Assembly: GCA_028564705.1 (NCBI GenBank)
Contig: JAPXFQ010002744.1
Location: 1,612,001 to 1,676,000, forward strand
Direction of reading: 5' to 3'
DNA from: Apricaphanius iberus
Lineage: Eukaryota; Chordata; Actinopteri; Cyprinodontiformes; Aphaniidae
DNA: 64,000 bases
In this document: one piece after another, positions 45,201 to 57,700 of the stretch
How positions within the stretch are numbered: position 1 is the first letter of the stretch
Layout: each line of letters opens with the position of its first letter
The notes under the pieces: model-generated
Seen by the model: only the letters and a program-made list of their open reading frames with translations
What the model was told of the DNA's origin: nothing
Database searches by the model: none
Program-made: the position numbers and the translations under genes

Positions 45201-48200
45201 TTAGTGATGGCTGCTGTGATCCAAAAACATTCCCTTTGAATGCTTTTGTGCTACGTTAGTAATCCATGCTCTTTAGTCACATTCAAATAAAAACTTTAGT
45301 AACATTGAGCTATATAACTAACTCCCTGGTCAATGCCTCCCTTTAATGAGCAATAGCCTTTCTTAAGCTCTTTCCAAAGGTCATGGGGAGGGATATTTCT
45401 TTGCTACTTTGAACGTTTAGGGATCATTTTGAGATCACATGCCTATGGCAGATCTGATCTGTAAGCAGCTTACCGAGTTCTTTGGATGCCTCGTCTTTCC
45501 TCTTTAGCCAGTTTTTCCCTCCCACATATTGTTATTGCCTGACAAATGAGTTTATTAATTGTTTAACTTCCTGTTTGTACCATTTTAGTTTTGACATTCT
45601 TGAGAAGTAGGGTTGACTTGTTTTTGTATATTCTGCACATGATTTTTCTAACTTTTGCACAGATATCTGTTGTGACATAAGTCAATTTTAACATTTATAT
45701 AAGAAGGGTTTTATGCAAGAATAACCACATGGATGTTTATTATGAGGCAGCTACATTTTGAAATCATTGGTATTGTTGATCCCACCTTCCAATGAATTAC
45801 AAGTTTTCATTTTCTTAACAGTGATTTGAAAAGGAAGGCTAACTCTGTGAAAAACTGCGGAGCAAAGATTGAGCTTCTTGGTTCATATGATCCTCAGAAC
45901 CAGCTGATCATCAAAGACCCATATTATGTAAGTATTTTAGAGAAAAAAGTGTTAAAGTTCAGATCATCTCGGATTCTAAATTTGATGTTTTTTTTTTTGC
46001 CATCTGACATTAAATCAGGCAAATCCTTTCCTGGTTGAAATAGTTTAGTACAGCCCAAATTAGTTCTGTTTACTATACATGAACATTTTTAACATTTTTG
46101 TATGTTTTTGAATGTTAGTTAAATTCAGAAATAAATATTATGGGGTTAGGATTCTGTTTTTGGTTAATTTCTTTTGACTATCTTGTTCAGATGCAACTTT
46201 TCAGCTCAATTCACAAATAGTTTAAAGTGAGATTACGGTTTTGTGATTGAACTTGTAAACAAAGATGTTAGTGGTCTTTAGCTACTTTCTAATTTGGTGC
46301 AATGCTCAGTCATTCTCCATTTGGAAGACCAATTAGTGTCCATATTTTAACTTACCTAGCTGATGACTTGAAATATAGTCAACGGCTAAAACATAATGCT
46401 GCCACCCTTGTGCTTCTAAAGACTAATTTATACTTCTCCGTCTATGTCGAAACGGATAGACATAAAGCCGTTATCTGTCGACGCAAGAGCCCTCTGTAAC
46501 CTACACGACCACGGGCGGAGTAGAGCCGAATTTTCTGACTATCCATAAACGGAGATAGTATGCCTGTGATTGGTCAGCTTAACAACAGCCAAAGATCAGT
46601 TCACCATAACAGTGCTCTATAGTCAATGTAATCAGTAGTAAGTGCAGGGACTACATGCTTTTTGTTGAAAGCATGTCATTGTTCCAATATGGTATTTAGG
46701 TGATTTTGAACGCAAGATGTAGAGAACAATCAAACAGACCGCTGTGTTTTTAGAGTAATCAATGAGCTGCACTTTTATTAAAAATGTTTGCGCCTCAATT
46801 AGAACTTATTTTCTGTTGTCCATTGCTCCTTTAGGGGGGGAATGCGTTCTCCAGCTGAAGAAAATAAACTCTAGTTAACCATAAACAACGCTGCAGTGGT
46901 AGGCAGACCCACCATAAAAAGTTAGCACCCCCTGCTGTCCTGGTGGGGAATTCCTTTGCAACACTGACAGAAGCGGAGAACAATAAACTAGAAAACGTAT
47001 GTGGCCGTTGTTCTCTGGGTTTGCAACTTATCTCTAGTCCACTAAAAGTAACAATAATAATTTTTGTATGTAAAATGCTTCCTTTAAAAAACAACAAACA
47101 AACAAAAACATGTTTTCAAAACCCGAATAGTGACTTTAGCGCAACTATAACCCGAATATTGGCTGCATTCAAACGTAGTCACTGTTAAACCTATGTAAGG
47201 TATTTGGGAACAGCCCCATAGAGTCTGTTGTGGTTGTAACAGCAACTTCCCACTACAGACTGTCTAAAGCTAATATGCTAGTTTTTCTCACTACTCTGTA
47301 TTGTATTCTGTGTTGAAAAATAATTAAACACACTCTCAGTATAATTTAATCTGAAAGGATCATAAGTCACTGTAGGCATTTATACAAGTTAAAACTAAAC
47401 TGTTGAAAGAAAACGATGAAGCTCTTGAATGTTTCTGTGAGATAACTCTGCTCATATTACAACAGCATGACGCTGTGTTGAAAGGAGCAGTTGAGAAGCC
47501 GTTACAAGTTATTTTAACTGGGTGGATTCCTGTTCAGCTTTTCCAAAGCTTTTCTAAAGGCCTTCTGTCTTTAAATGCTCAAAAATTGATGGTTGTTGGG
47601 ATGGATCCATAAATTGTCACTACAAAATAACATTAATATGACCTTAACCTGATTTGAAAACACTATCTGTTATTGACTTAGGTGAAAACTTTATGCTTTC
47701 TAAAACAGTCTTTAACTTTTCCATAAAGCACTTTGATTTTGAGTCAGCCTAAAAGTACTATTAAGAATTTAAGAATTATTGATTGAGATTATGTTGAATA
47801 CATCTTCTCTTGTCTCTGATTAATAGAACATTCTTAAAAGCTCAGATAAAGATCCCAGTAACCTTTTAAAAAAATCCCTAAATACAGTCGGGCTGATGAC
47901 CTCTTATGTTAAGGCTGTCCTAGAAAGGCAAAAAAAAAAAAAAAAAACTCAAAGCAAGCTGCAGACAAATGAGCCACTTAAAAACTATGTCTCTAAAAGC
48001 GCTCAACCAAATTAGTGAAAGAACAAGATTTGACAGAAGATTTGCCACTGCATTGGAACTAGAGAAAGAAAGATAAATGTTTTATATAAATTATATTAAA
48101 AGTATAAAAAGTATTTAACAATATATATATTTTTTTCCACATCCCCCCCCCAATTTTTTGGGTGATTTTTTTTTTTTTTTACTATTGTCAGACATTAAAT

Positions 48201-51200
48201 CAAGACGTTGACCTGTTTTAGGTTAGTTAGACTTGCAAAAGATATTTTCAATTGCTAAATGAAGACGTAACTGTGGATGTATTTTAAACAAGCTCTCAAA
48301 GTCTCTGCTTCCTTGTCATGGAAATACAAAAAAAGGAAAAAAAAAGTTGGACCCCCATTAGTCTGATTAATCCTGGGGTTCCAATTTCCATCTGCCTGTT
48401 GTTCAGTTTAAACCACTGGTATAAATATCACAAGAATCTAAAGGGTCAGGCTGTACAGACAGGTGGAAGGTTTTAACGTAAAAAGTTTGAATGCACCCCA
48501 GAGTAAAAGTAAAAGACCTTGAGAAGAGTTCGAAGCTGGTAAGAGAGTTTCTTTTAACAGCGAAACAAGTCTGTAATAATCTGTGCTGAAATGCCACTCA
48601 GCAAGGAAGAAGTCATTACTCCTAAAGCAAGAAAAGTTATCAAAAGAAGTCTTGGTATAAAGACCTTAATGTGTAAAGACTTCTGCTGTGGTTTGATGAA
48701 ATGAAAACTTGGCCATGATGGCCATCGCTACATCTGGAGAAAGAAGCTTTATTTAGCTCAGGCGATTCAGCTGTCAGGACAAACAGGCCTCTTTATTTCT
48801 GGTTCTTTACTCTAGCTGGGACTACATTTTCACCTTTTATAAGTTTGCAAACAAAGCAACAAATGTCATGCTGTTAATACACTTTTATCAGTCTGACAGA
48901 TTTTCCCTGTTTGAATGCTATGTTTTTGTTTTTTATTACAGTTTTATCTCTTAAAATACATTTTTATACCAGCTTGTTGCCAAATGTCAGTGGGCTGAAA
49001 TATTATAATTTTTTTTTGCCTCTTATTCCTCAATGTACAAAATTCATCAAAATCAAAAAATTTGTCCACCCTGTTGTTAACTGCCTCTTGTTCTTTTGCT
49101 AAATCACATTTTGGATGATCAGAATTGCTTAAACAAAATAGACAAAGCAGAAACCAGTGCCGCTATTTGTTTGTATTTTTGTCTTTCGGTGAGCCTTGCC
49201 TGTGCATGTGGTAATTCTAAAGAGAGTTCACAGTCCAGAGGGAGAAATTTGATCTTTTCTATGCATGCTTCATGCAATAATCAGCTCTCAAGCTAAACAG
49301 TCCGAAGTGTAGTTATAAAACGGATCATTTACCAGCTTCAAAAAAACCTGTTTCACAACATTTCTAGACCTGTGCTCATTGCAGTGGCTTTTTAAACAGA
49401 ATTGTAATTACTTGGTCCAAAAACAAAAGTCTGTTGTTTTTTAATTTAGTTTCCGATTGATTTGACTTTACACGCTCCATGGCTGGCTTCACTCTTTTGT
49501 TCTTTACATACTCTCTCAGCATTGGGAAGGGCAGCCAGATGACTTGGTTTCTTGGCTCCGTTTTCTCCTTTCCTCCTGAAAGTTATGGAAGGAAAAAAAA
49601 AAGGTAGAAGCATTGAAAATAACCACGATAGCACATCAATATACATTCATGACATCTGTCTGAGAGTTATTAAGTCTTTTGTCTGAAGGCATTTAGAACA
49701 ATCTCATGATAATAAACAATTTTCATGTGTGGTCTCGAAGACAGAAGAGCTCCTAAGTTCTGTAGGCTGTATTCAATCTATTATTTTCATCCTATCTGTT
49801 ACTCCTCTTGGAATTGCAGCCCTAAATAAAACAATCATCATGTTATTACGGTCGTGAGGGGAGGAAGGCTTTGTGGCTCAACATTTAATACACAAGTGTG
49901 GACAGTAACATTAGGTGTGGTTTGGATGACTCTTCTTCATCGTGTGGGGATCAGGGGGTTTCTAGGTGTACTTACCAGAGCTACAGATATTCTTTGTGGT
50001 TTTTGTTTGAATATTTAACACCACTTTGGGTTTGGACCCTTGCCAACAACCCATTGGTGTATGACCACAAAATGAGCAGGTAGACAGTAGACAGTAGGAG
50101 ATGTGTTTTTAAACTCTCTATAGGAGAGATGAGGAGAAACATTGTAGCCTTGCGGAGTGCCTCATTTCGACCCTTCTGTTTTATGCCTAAGCAGATTTTT
50201 TACTAGGTTTAATCACATTCCATGATGGTAAACTGAAGCATAATACAACTAATTTTGGGTACGAAATGTATTGTAGTGTTTTGGCTGATTAGCAGTTTTG
50301 CTTCATTGAGAAACATCCTTACAGCTGACTGCTACACCCAAATGCTTTTCGGGTGAACGTTTCAGTTATTCACTTGACAAAAAATAAATAAATAGATTAA
50401 AGACCTTCATATCAATGGGCAGCAACTTTAGTTCACATATTTGTGATCTGAGTTTTCCTCTGTTTTCCATCATAAAGTTCATACATCTTTACACCAGGAT
50501 AGTTTGTTGCAAAATTCTGCAAGGAAAAACATTGCACTGCATTATTTATGCTCCTTGAAAGTTTTCGCACTTTGGCACATTACAAACACACACCTCTATG
50601 TGCTACAAGAAACCTAAAGCGTGCATGTATTTGTGCTCAGTCCCTCCAAGTCTGTACTTTATAGTGCCACCTTTCATTACATTTGAAGTGTTTTAGATTA
50701 GAATAATACAACCTTTTAATGGTCCCACAGTGGAGAAATGTAGGACTATTAGCGGCAAAGTGACGGGCACAAGGAATCAGATGGACACATACACTTAAAA
50801 AGAGCTATTTTTATATGTAAACTTTACAGTCATAAATTAACACAAGATGTATATCCTAGAAATATACAGTTAATTATGTGAACCAGCTTTTTTATATGTT
50901 GACTGAGTCAGAGCCAATTGGTTTTGGCAATCTGGCGACCGAGTCCCGATCCGATACTTCTATAGGAAATGGATAAAAAAAAGAATAAGGAAACGCGAAG
51001 AAACAGATCCAGGATGTTCCTTTTTTATTCACCTTATTTTAACATTTAACAATTCTATTTACAATCAGAGCACTTCTTGGAGGTAGCTTGAACATTCAAG
51101 TAATAAATTACAAAAATAATTCACTTTTGGACTTTAGTGCAAGAGTAGCCTAAACATAAAGTATTTCTTCGGTTGTCATACTTGAAGAGACCCAGATTTC

Positions 51201-53026
51201 CCTCTCCCCAGCCACTCGGGCCAGCTCCTCAAGAGGAATCCTAAGACGTTCACAGGCCAGCCGAGAGACAATCACCCCCCCAGCGTCTTCTGAGTCTCCT
51301 CCCGGTGGCATTCACGCAAACTTTATTAAAATATCAAAAAACTAAATTATCAATAACAGTATACTATCTAAATTACAACACTAAATTGCTGTGAAGTTAA
51401 TAAAAATGGCATATTCCGTTTCAAGAAATGTGCAGCTGAGCAGGATAATTTAAAAACAAGTCCAACAGTTTACAACAACTCCATGAAGAAATTTGAATAG
51501 AGCTACTAGACTTAATATTTCTTTAAAATAAGTAAAGTATTTTTAAATTCAATTGAATAACGGCAAAATTTTTTATTTGAAATGAGACAACAGTGCAAAA
51601 AACTGACTGGGTAATATGGCTTCATATCAGTAAAATCATATGTTGAGCAGTTCCCCTCGATAACAGTAAATGGATGAGTCCATGGTGTTATTCCCACTTT
51701 TTTCTGAGAGTCCACTTTAGACGGAGACATGAGAGAGCTGACAACACAGACGAGGTTAAGTGACTGTGTGAAATCAGTGATTTATTTAGTGTGCACTCAT
51801 TTATTTTAGACAGAAAAGTTTTTTGCATTCACATCTAACGTGAGTAGCACCTAGGTGTGCAGGCAGACAGAGCTGTGAGCGCTGGGCCCACTGCAGCACC
51901 GCTGGTCGGTGAGAGAACAGTAACAATGACGTGTGCTTTACGTCAGTGTTTCCAAAGGTCTCAAATACCACTGTAAAATGTCGCTAGATTTGTTGCTAGT
52001 CGCTTTGTTGTCAAAGAATAGCTATAGGGGTCTAAACACTCGCTATATATAGTGTTACCGTCACTACATTTGCAATACTGTCCCCTTGTTTCAACCCATA
52101 CAGAATGAAGTCACATGACTGTATGTAGTGACCAGGTGGTGACCACAGGCGCAGTGCAGCGTTGAGATGCATCTGTCGCGGTGGTATCTTCCAATAAAAA
52201 ACCCCACATGTAGCTTGTAAAGCTATCACGCAGACGTCTTTTTTTTCATTGCAAATGCAACATACATGTTACACTGTACAGCCCTGTACTGATATTCCTC
52301 ACTGTAAAATCCAATTGATCGGGACAGATTATATATGTAATCATTTTGTAATCCATGTATCATTTCCTTCCATTTTCCATAATGTGCTACTTTTATATTG
52401 ATGTAACGCATAAAATCCCTGTGAAGTATGCTGAAGCTTGTGGTCGTTACATGAGAAAGTGTTTAAGAAACATCCATACCTTTAAAAATATGCACAGAAC
52501 TTTGTGAGATATTTCACACAGTAGTCAAGACGAGTTGTGAGAATGTTCAAATACGAGTATTTCCAGGAATTGTTGTACTGGAGCTTTTTTAAAGCATAGA
52601 AAAGGATAATAAAAAAAGTGAGTTGCCAAAACCCCCATAAACTGAAGAGACTTTAGTTTAAGAAACATTCAAGTCTCTTGGCGTTAAGTTGGACAAGTAG
52701 GAATGTGTCTGGATTTGAGTGTGGGTTTTACCACTTTGGAAACCTCCTGGCTTCCGCTTTGACTCAGTTTGATACTCAAAATGAGGAGAAAACTATTTTA
52801 CCATTGAGAGCATTGCTATCATTTACATTTTTTTCTGTTTAAATTCATAATAATGTGTTTGTCTATATTTTTGTCTTTTAAACTGATGTAAATCATAATT
52901 TGTTTTTTTCCTGAATCAAATTTTTTTTTCTTCTGTTTTCTCCTGCAGGGAAGCGATGAGGACTTCGAAAAGGTTTATGAACAATGTCTACGCTGCTGCA
53001 AAGCTTTCCTGGAGAAGAACTCCTAA
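35358..53026 (+). CDS. acp1: acp1, low-molecular-weight protein tyrosine phosphatase (gene-level entry)
   Basis: Cytosolic phosphatase that removes phosphate from tyrosine residues and also has acid phosphatase activity. Coding exons: 35358-35400, 37064-37137, then either 37787-37900 or 37966-38079, then 45028-45089, 45822-45927 and 52949-53026. Either exon choice gives 158 residues, the same length as human ACP1. The P-loop CLGNICRS (C-X5-R-S), with nucleophile cysteine and binding arginine, is split across exons 1 and 2. The general-acid loop DPYY closes exon 5. All junctions have GT/AG signals and phases join without a break. The start ATG has good context (GCAACATGG) and the encoded N-terminus [15 protein letters not shown] fits the family. 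Large introns hold transposons. ALKAL2 is a close neighbour of ACP1 in human too, supporting orthology. Confidence 0.97.
35401..37063 (+). other. acp1 intron 1
   Basis: 1.66-kb intron bounded by GT and AG. It contains a short (ATGG)n run near 36454-36470. No other gene or clear element was seen. Confidence 0.9.
37064..37137 (+). CDS. acp1: acp1 coding exon 2
   Basis: Completes the P-loop ([16 protein letters not shown]) and ends after DAGVVDK at a GTAAAG donor. It follows a CAG acceptor at 37061-37063. Confidence 0.96.
37787..37900 (+). CDS. acp1: acp1 alternative exon 3 (type WRIDSAATS)
   Basis: 114-nt phase-0 exon with a CCTAG acceptor and GTACGA donor. It encodes 38 residues starting [20 protein letters not shown] and ending RHVARQ. 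It corresponds to the exon used in the human ACP1 isoform with WRVDSAATS. It is homologous to the exon at 37966-38079 and would be used instead of it, changing the loop beside the active site. Confidence 0.93.
37966..38079 (+). CDS. acp1: acp1 alternative exon 3 (type WVIDSGATS)
   Basis: 114-nt phase-0 exon with a TTGCAG acceptor and GTATAA donor. It encodes [20 protein letters not shown] and ends SHRARQ, matching the human isoform with WVIDSGAVSDWN. Only 65 nt separate it from the other exon 3. Including both would keep the frame but duplicate the segment. Confidence 0.93.
39697..40504 (-). mobile_element. pogo/Tigger-like non-autonomous transposon in an acp1 intron
   Basis: TA dinucleotides flank the element (39695-39696, 40505-40506). 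Ends, read inward, are CCGTAATGTCCAGACTGTAAGG and ACGTAATTTTGGGACCATAAGC, imperfect inverted repeats of a family common in fish. The 808-bp interior keeps part of the transposase on the minus strand (see next entry) but not the DDE catalytic domain, so it is an internal-deletion derivative. Confidence 0.82.
39946..40242 (-). pseudogene. N-terminal fragment of a pogo-type transposase (CENP-B-like HTH)
   Basis: The minus frame contains [20 protein letters not shown], then [15 protein letters not shown] and KKAFRGNKS. This is the psq/CENP-B-type helix-turn-helix DNA-binding start of pogo transposases. The catalytic DDE domain is missing. The frame stays open upstream to 40290, but the recognisable protein begins near 40170. 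No evidence suggests a host function. Confidence 0.75.
41012..41056 (+). repeat. C-rich tract and (CA)n microsatellite
   Basis: A run of C-rich sequence followed by about ten CA units inside the acp1 intron. Confidence 0.9.
42150..42256. repeat. (CT)n microsatellite followed by (AT)n and a GA run
   Basis: About 37 uninterrupted CT units (42150-42223), a short AT run, then GATATGAGAGAGAGAG. The GA end is complementary to the CT tract, so a hairpin is possible. The Arg/Glu repeat frame on the minus strand is a translation of this tract, not a protein. Confidence 0.95.
45028..45089 (+). CDS. acp1: acp1 coding exon 4
   Basis: Encodes [20 protein letters not shown] plus two bases of the next codon. 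CCAG acceptor and GTACAG donor. Confidence 0.96.
45822..45927 (+). CDS. acp1: acp1 coding exon 5
   Basis: Encodes [20 protein letters not shown] through IIKDPYY. The DPYY aspartate is the general acid of the family and the two tyrosines are the known phosphorylation sites. AACAG acceptor, GTAAGT donor. Confidence 0.96.
46420..47040. mobile_element. Harbinger-like MITE, copy 2, in an acp1 intron
   Basis: The left end AGACTAATTTATACTTCTCCG follows a TAA (46417-46419). It aligns over most of its length with the element at 2286-2946 in the same orientation (shared GTAATCAGTAGTA, TCCATTGCTCCTT and CCCTGCTGTCCTGGT). The right end is diverged; the border is approximate. Confidence 0.65.
50900..52080. 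repeat. Cluster of dispersed-repeat fragments in acp1 intron 5
   Basis: Two parts look like fragments of common fish repeats: 51195-51310 (CCAGCCACTCGGGCCAGCTC, TTCACAGGCCAGCCGAGAG) and 51960-52060 (ATGTCGCTAGATTTGTTGCT and a degenerate CGCTATATATAG end). I recognise the style but cannot name the families or set borders. Confidence 0.4.
52949..53026 (+). CDS. acp1: acp1 coding exon 6 (last)
   Basis: Encodes [20 protein letters not shown] then LEKNS and TAA. CTGCAG acceptor. The C-terminal cysteines and overall form match the family. Confidence 0.96.
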   Translation, partial: GSDEDFEKVYEQCLRCCKAFLEKNS

Positions 53027-53240
53027 CAAGATCCCACCATAAAGCACATTTAACTAAATCTAATTGAAGAACATGCATCATCATTCAACGCTGATACATC
53101 TTGGTTTTCACAAAAGCACTTATCAATATAACTGTACTGTGATTGTCCCAGAAAGACCACCAAAACTGTAGGCTACAGTTTGGTTGATGTTATGCCGGTG
53201 AAATTTAGAGCAGTGCTGCTTGTTCAGGTTTACGTGGATC

Positions 53241-53246
53241 AATAAA
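53241..53246 (+). terminator. acp1 polyadenylation signal
   Basis: AATAAA 215 nt after the acp1 stop codon, the first such signal after the gene, giving a short 3' UTR. Assigned from position. Confidence 0.7.
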
Positions 53247-53259
53247 GTTAATCACTTTA

Positions 53260-54165
53260 AATCAAAAGGTGTTTTCTTTGCTAAGTCTTTCCCATTATTA
53301 TGTATACATTTTCTCTATATGTTTTAAAGATTCAATTTAAAATGGATATTTTGCATTAAAAGAATGTTTCTCAACACTGGCATTAACTGACACAGTTATT
53401 CTGCTTTGTGTCAGTCGCTGCTCATCAATCAAGGTTGGTGTTACTCCCACGTCGCTCTTTAAACTACCAACACAAATGACCTATAAGCCTCCTCATGGTA
53501 GACTTATGATTTCAGCGCAGTTGGAAATCAGGGAAACACATGTAAATCATTATACAGGGTTGTACTTCAAGGAACGATGAAGCAGCTGCTTACTGGCGGG
53601 GTTCCATGGATTGAAGAATGTGTTTCCAGAGTTGTCCATGCATCTGTCAAAGTACGTATTGGGTTTTGTTTAGCCTGGTGAAATTGCATTTCTAAAGACA
53701 TTTTTTGTCTTCTACATCAATGTTTGCTAAAGCAAAATTCCCAACCACTACAAACAAGTCTGTTTTCTATATTCAGAAAAGAAAATCTGCATTTCTTGAA
53801 AAAAAATATAAAAATGAACAAACTCGAGACAGATACATCTTGGCTCAAAGGGAAACAAATGATCAGCCAGGTGTTGTAAATTTTATCCAGCTCTATCCAA
53901 AATCTTTGGCAGGAAACTGTTTTAACACCAACATCACTTCAGCAAAACGAGCCTAAGGACGCCACAGGTGCTTTGTGGATTTAATGGACTTTACAAAGGG
54001 TAACTTTGCTAAAAAGATTTTCCTCTTAACTTTTGACAGCATGTTCGATGGCTGTGTTAGCATGGAAAACCTTTTCAGTCCTGTAACATTGTTTCTACTG
54101 CAGAACATCTGTCGGGTTTCCCAACATTTAAGGTCATAAAATGTTTGACTTCAGCATTCTTTGTC
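53260..54165. other. Intergenic, no gene recognised
   Basis: Non-coding DNA downstream of acp1. The 83-codon frame at 53705-53956 has no recognisable domain. Confidence 0.4.
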
Positions 54166-54700
54166 ATACCCTTTTAACTTATTTTAAAATATGTTCACAT
54201 TACAACCACAAACTTCAGAGAATTTGGTTACATAGGTTATAAAAGTTTTATTTAATATTTAAAAATCTGAAATGTTTGGCCTACATTTTTACTCAGGCTC
54301 TATATTGAAAACACAGCCCCTGTGTGCTTAATAAGGCCTCAGAGGTTTGTTAGGTTATCCAAAGCATTGGAGATGCGAAGGAGATCTTTTTAATTTCGAA
54401 TCACTTTATTTTTAGCTTTAAAACAGCAGAAATCTATCCATTATGAAAGGTACCAAAAACAGCCATTATAAGCTCTGTTTGCTCTTTCCCACAAGTCATG
54501 TAGGCATGCAAACTATTGTGTTATGCAGAGAATAATCACTGGATATTACCCTGACCATGCCCATTGTTAAACATGAAAGTGGCAGCATCATGCTGTGGGA
54601 TGAACTAGGTCACAATTGGAAGATGGATGGAGCTAAAGATCGGGCAGTCCTGGAGCAAGTCCTATTTCAGGCTTTTAAAAAAATTGCATCACTTAAAATT
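54166..54700 (+). mobile_element. Degraded Tc1-like transposon remnant
   Basis: CACATTACAACCACAAACTT near 54195-54215 is a motif of the end region of a common fish Tc1-type element. At 54557-54670 the frame VKHESGSIMLWD... resembles the conserved GGGSIMLWG region of its transposase. A probable opposite end occurs near 56620-56692 (TTGGTCTATCACATGAAATC, then GCAAGGCACT). If both belong to one copy, it has been stretched or interrupted. Confidence 0.5.
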
Positions 54701-57700
54701 TCAAATATGAATATTGACATTTCATACATCGCACCAGAGTTAAACGCAGGGTAATTTATGTCTTTAGCCCTGACAGAATAAAAACAGCACAAAATAACCA
54801 CCCACCTATATTGAAGGCTTTGTTGTTTTATGGAAAGATTTGACAAGAAGTTTAACATTTTTAACCAAACTGGTTGTTTCTGTCTTCCACTAGCACATTC
54901 TTTTGAATAGTTGCAGAGCCTATTGTTGTTGATCTCACAGAGCTAATACATCAATTAAACTTGCAAACCTTTTGGAGTGATACCATTTATAATATTGTAG
55001 ATCCTTGTCAGATAATAGTCAAATTCACAAAGCTCAGCAGATTGTGTTTTTCACGGAATTTACTATGATAATTTTGAAATTACTTTTTAAAGAAAAGTTT
55101 TAAAGCTTGTTTGCATATTGAGTCTAAAGGTGTAATGACAGTTTCGCTAGCGTGTCCCCAGAAAGTAATGCAGAATGACAGGAGGATTGAGCCACCCTAA
55201 GCATTCAGCCAGAGCTACAATGGAATTAATTTAGACTGAAGCATATACATAAGTATGTCCAGTCTGTGGTTGTGCAAAGCTCACAACAGCAATTATTTGC
55301 AGCTCTGTCTGCAGTAAAAATAAAATTAGGGATCAGTTATTGTACCATTTGTACCACGGTTTTTGTCATGTTCTTTAAAATAAGTGTGTGGTTGTGCAAA
55401 AAGATCAGAAATGTCTGCACTATTAATGGTTGTTTTCCTGCAAGATTCAAAGTTTAAAAAAATGCAATTGTTCAAATGATCCAACATTTCGCCAAAGGTT
55501 CAGTCAATCTCCTGATTAATCAGAAAATTCAAGCAATTTCACTTAAACGGGATTAGTTTGAATGGTATAATGGTAGTTTTGCCTTAAGGAAAGGGTTTAA
55601 TTTTTATTTTATGCGCCACTGTTGTTCAGCCACAGACAATTTTCTTTATGACATGGGTCAATTATACTTACTAGTAGCAATAGTTTATCCAATAAAACAT
55701 GCTTGATCATTAATAGTGCCTTTTAAAAAATATTTAAAGAAGCACATGTTGAGTAAAACCTTGGTAAACATTGTAACATATAAAAAAAGAACCACTTCAT
55801 TTCCTCAGTGTGCCTGTGTTTCATTTTTTTTTTCATTAACACTCACCGTACTGCCACTATAGACTGAGGTTCTCTAAGAGGTGTAATTCCATACAAAAAC
55901 AATTATTTCAAAAGTCATGTAATAAATATTCTCACAACAACAGATGAATCTTCACAGTGCTCTGAATCAGTTGGACTGAGATTTAGCCTTTGAGTCATTT
56001 TAAGGTTTGATTCATTTCAGCCTAGTTCGGGCTGTATGTAGGCTCCTGTTGGAATGAGAAACTCCAGAGCATTCTCAAATCTTTTACAACCTTTAACAGG
56101 TTTTTCTCTCAAGGCTCAAATGAAACAAGAACAGACACACATGTATGAAAGTTTCTGAAATATCATAAAAAAAACAAAAACGTTCAAGATTAGTTTGGTC
56201 TGATTATAGCACCTTTTCTTTTTTTCATGTTTCCTGTGTGATTCGCGGCAGGTCAGATTTGTGAAGGACTAATCACTGACTTGTCAGCAGATTGTTTGCA
56301 TCCTTGCAGCTCCTCCAGAATTACCAAACGCCTCTTGGCTGCTTCTCTAATTAATATTTTCATTGTCATGGAAGGTCTTATGTTAAATTCTCCCTTTTCA
56401 TGTGACAGATTAAAAAAGTGCTCTCTGAGAAGTCACGGAGGTTGAAATAATTTCTTAATACCAAAAGCTGTAAACTCCACATCTCTGCCCCTGATTGCCT
56501 TCCTTGGTCTTCATTAATCTGCTTGTTCTATAATGTTCTCAAACAAACCACTGAGGTGCTGTGGTAAATTCACGGTACACATTTCAGATTCACTTCCACC
56601 TCCACCTCCCAAGTATGTGAAACTTTGCATTGGTCTATCACATGAAATCCCTAGGGGGAAAAATCTAAGTGTTTGATTTTGCAAGGCACTGAGTTTAAAG
56701 AAGCAACCCTTTACAGTTCCCTTGTTTTAAAGTATCAATGCAATAAAACAGAAAGAGCTACGCTCCCTCACAAAGCGATCACGTAAAAGGGATTTTCGAC
56801 ACTATTTCAAACAAAGAAAAAAGCAAAAACCTCAGCTCTTTCTTGAGTTTGAACTTTTTCAGCGTTTCTGTCTGAAGCAGCAATGGGAAACACACCGGGT
56901 CAGCTGTCCCAGGGCTCAAACCAGTCATGCGCTCACTCGGGCAGCATTCCTCTTTTAAGATGGGAATGCAAGAGAAAATACTGCAAAACACAACAAAGAC
57001 GAGCCATTTTGTACCAATCCCATAATTTATTTAAATATATCTCATTTTTAAATATATATATAGATACAGATATACACTTTATATATATATATATATATAT
57101 ACATATATGTATATATATACAAAAAACACAATTTGCTAAATAGCAGCCATGTTCATTCATTGTGGATTCTTCCTATGGTTGTGTTTACCGTATGTACATT
57201 ACACTTCCGGTTGAACAGATCTTGGCCTATGCTTTATGTACCACTGAGCCTTTTGACGACTGAAATAGATAAACATAGGCTGTACCGTGATCTGCCCAAG
57301 GTTAGTCTGGCCATAGGTTGGCTTTGGCTTACAGCCACCACTTGTGTTTTTTGTGTCGCAGGAAAATGGTCTTGCACAAATGTAATGACCGTTCCTTCTG
57401 AGCACAAGTTGGTGAGAAGGCGCTGTCAGCGGCTGGCTGTCGGTGAGAACTTCTGTTTTAGATCATGGTAGTGCGTTAGAAGTGTAAAGTTAACCTAAAA
57501 GACTCAAAAAGGGCATACATAACCTAAAAGGTAAGTGATTCTTTTTCCACCCGTTTGTTTAGGCATCATCCTCTTGAATTCCAGTGCAGGGGAAAAAAGG
57601 CCCCACTTCACTTATCTTTGCTTTGCAAGTTTCTCAGTTACTCTTCTCCGTCTTTATCCCGATCTGGATTTTTCTTGCCTTGATGCTCCCGTGTGATGAC

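Larger units (their letters stand above)
45928..52948 (+). other. acp1 intron 5 (7.0 kb)
   Basis: Contains a Harbinger-like MITE copy (46420-47040) and dispersed-repeat fragments near 50900-52080; the rest is AT-rich with no recognised gene. Confidence 0.85.

Noticed and set aside
45928..46038. Readthrough of acp1 exon 5 into the intron as a shorter isoform
   Set aside because: The open frame past 45927 is short and has no conserved sequence; the GTAAGT donor is strong.
53705..53956. An 83-residue frame downstream of acp1 as a gene
   Set aside because: No domain, no splice context, no recognisable similarity.
57133..57471. A 112-residue plus-strand frame between acp1 and alkal2
   Set aside because: No recognisable domain, and a nearly complementary minus frame is also open, so openness alone is not evidence.
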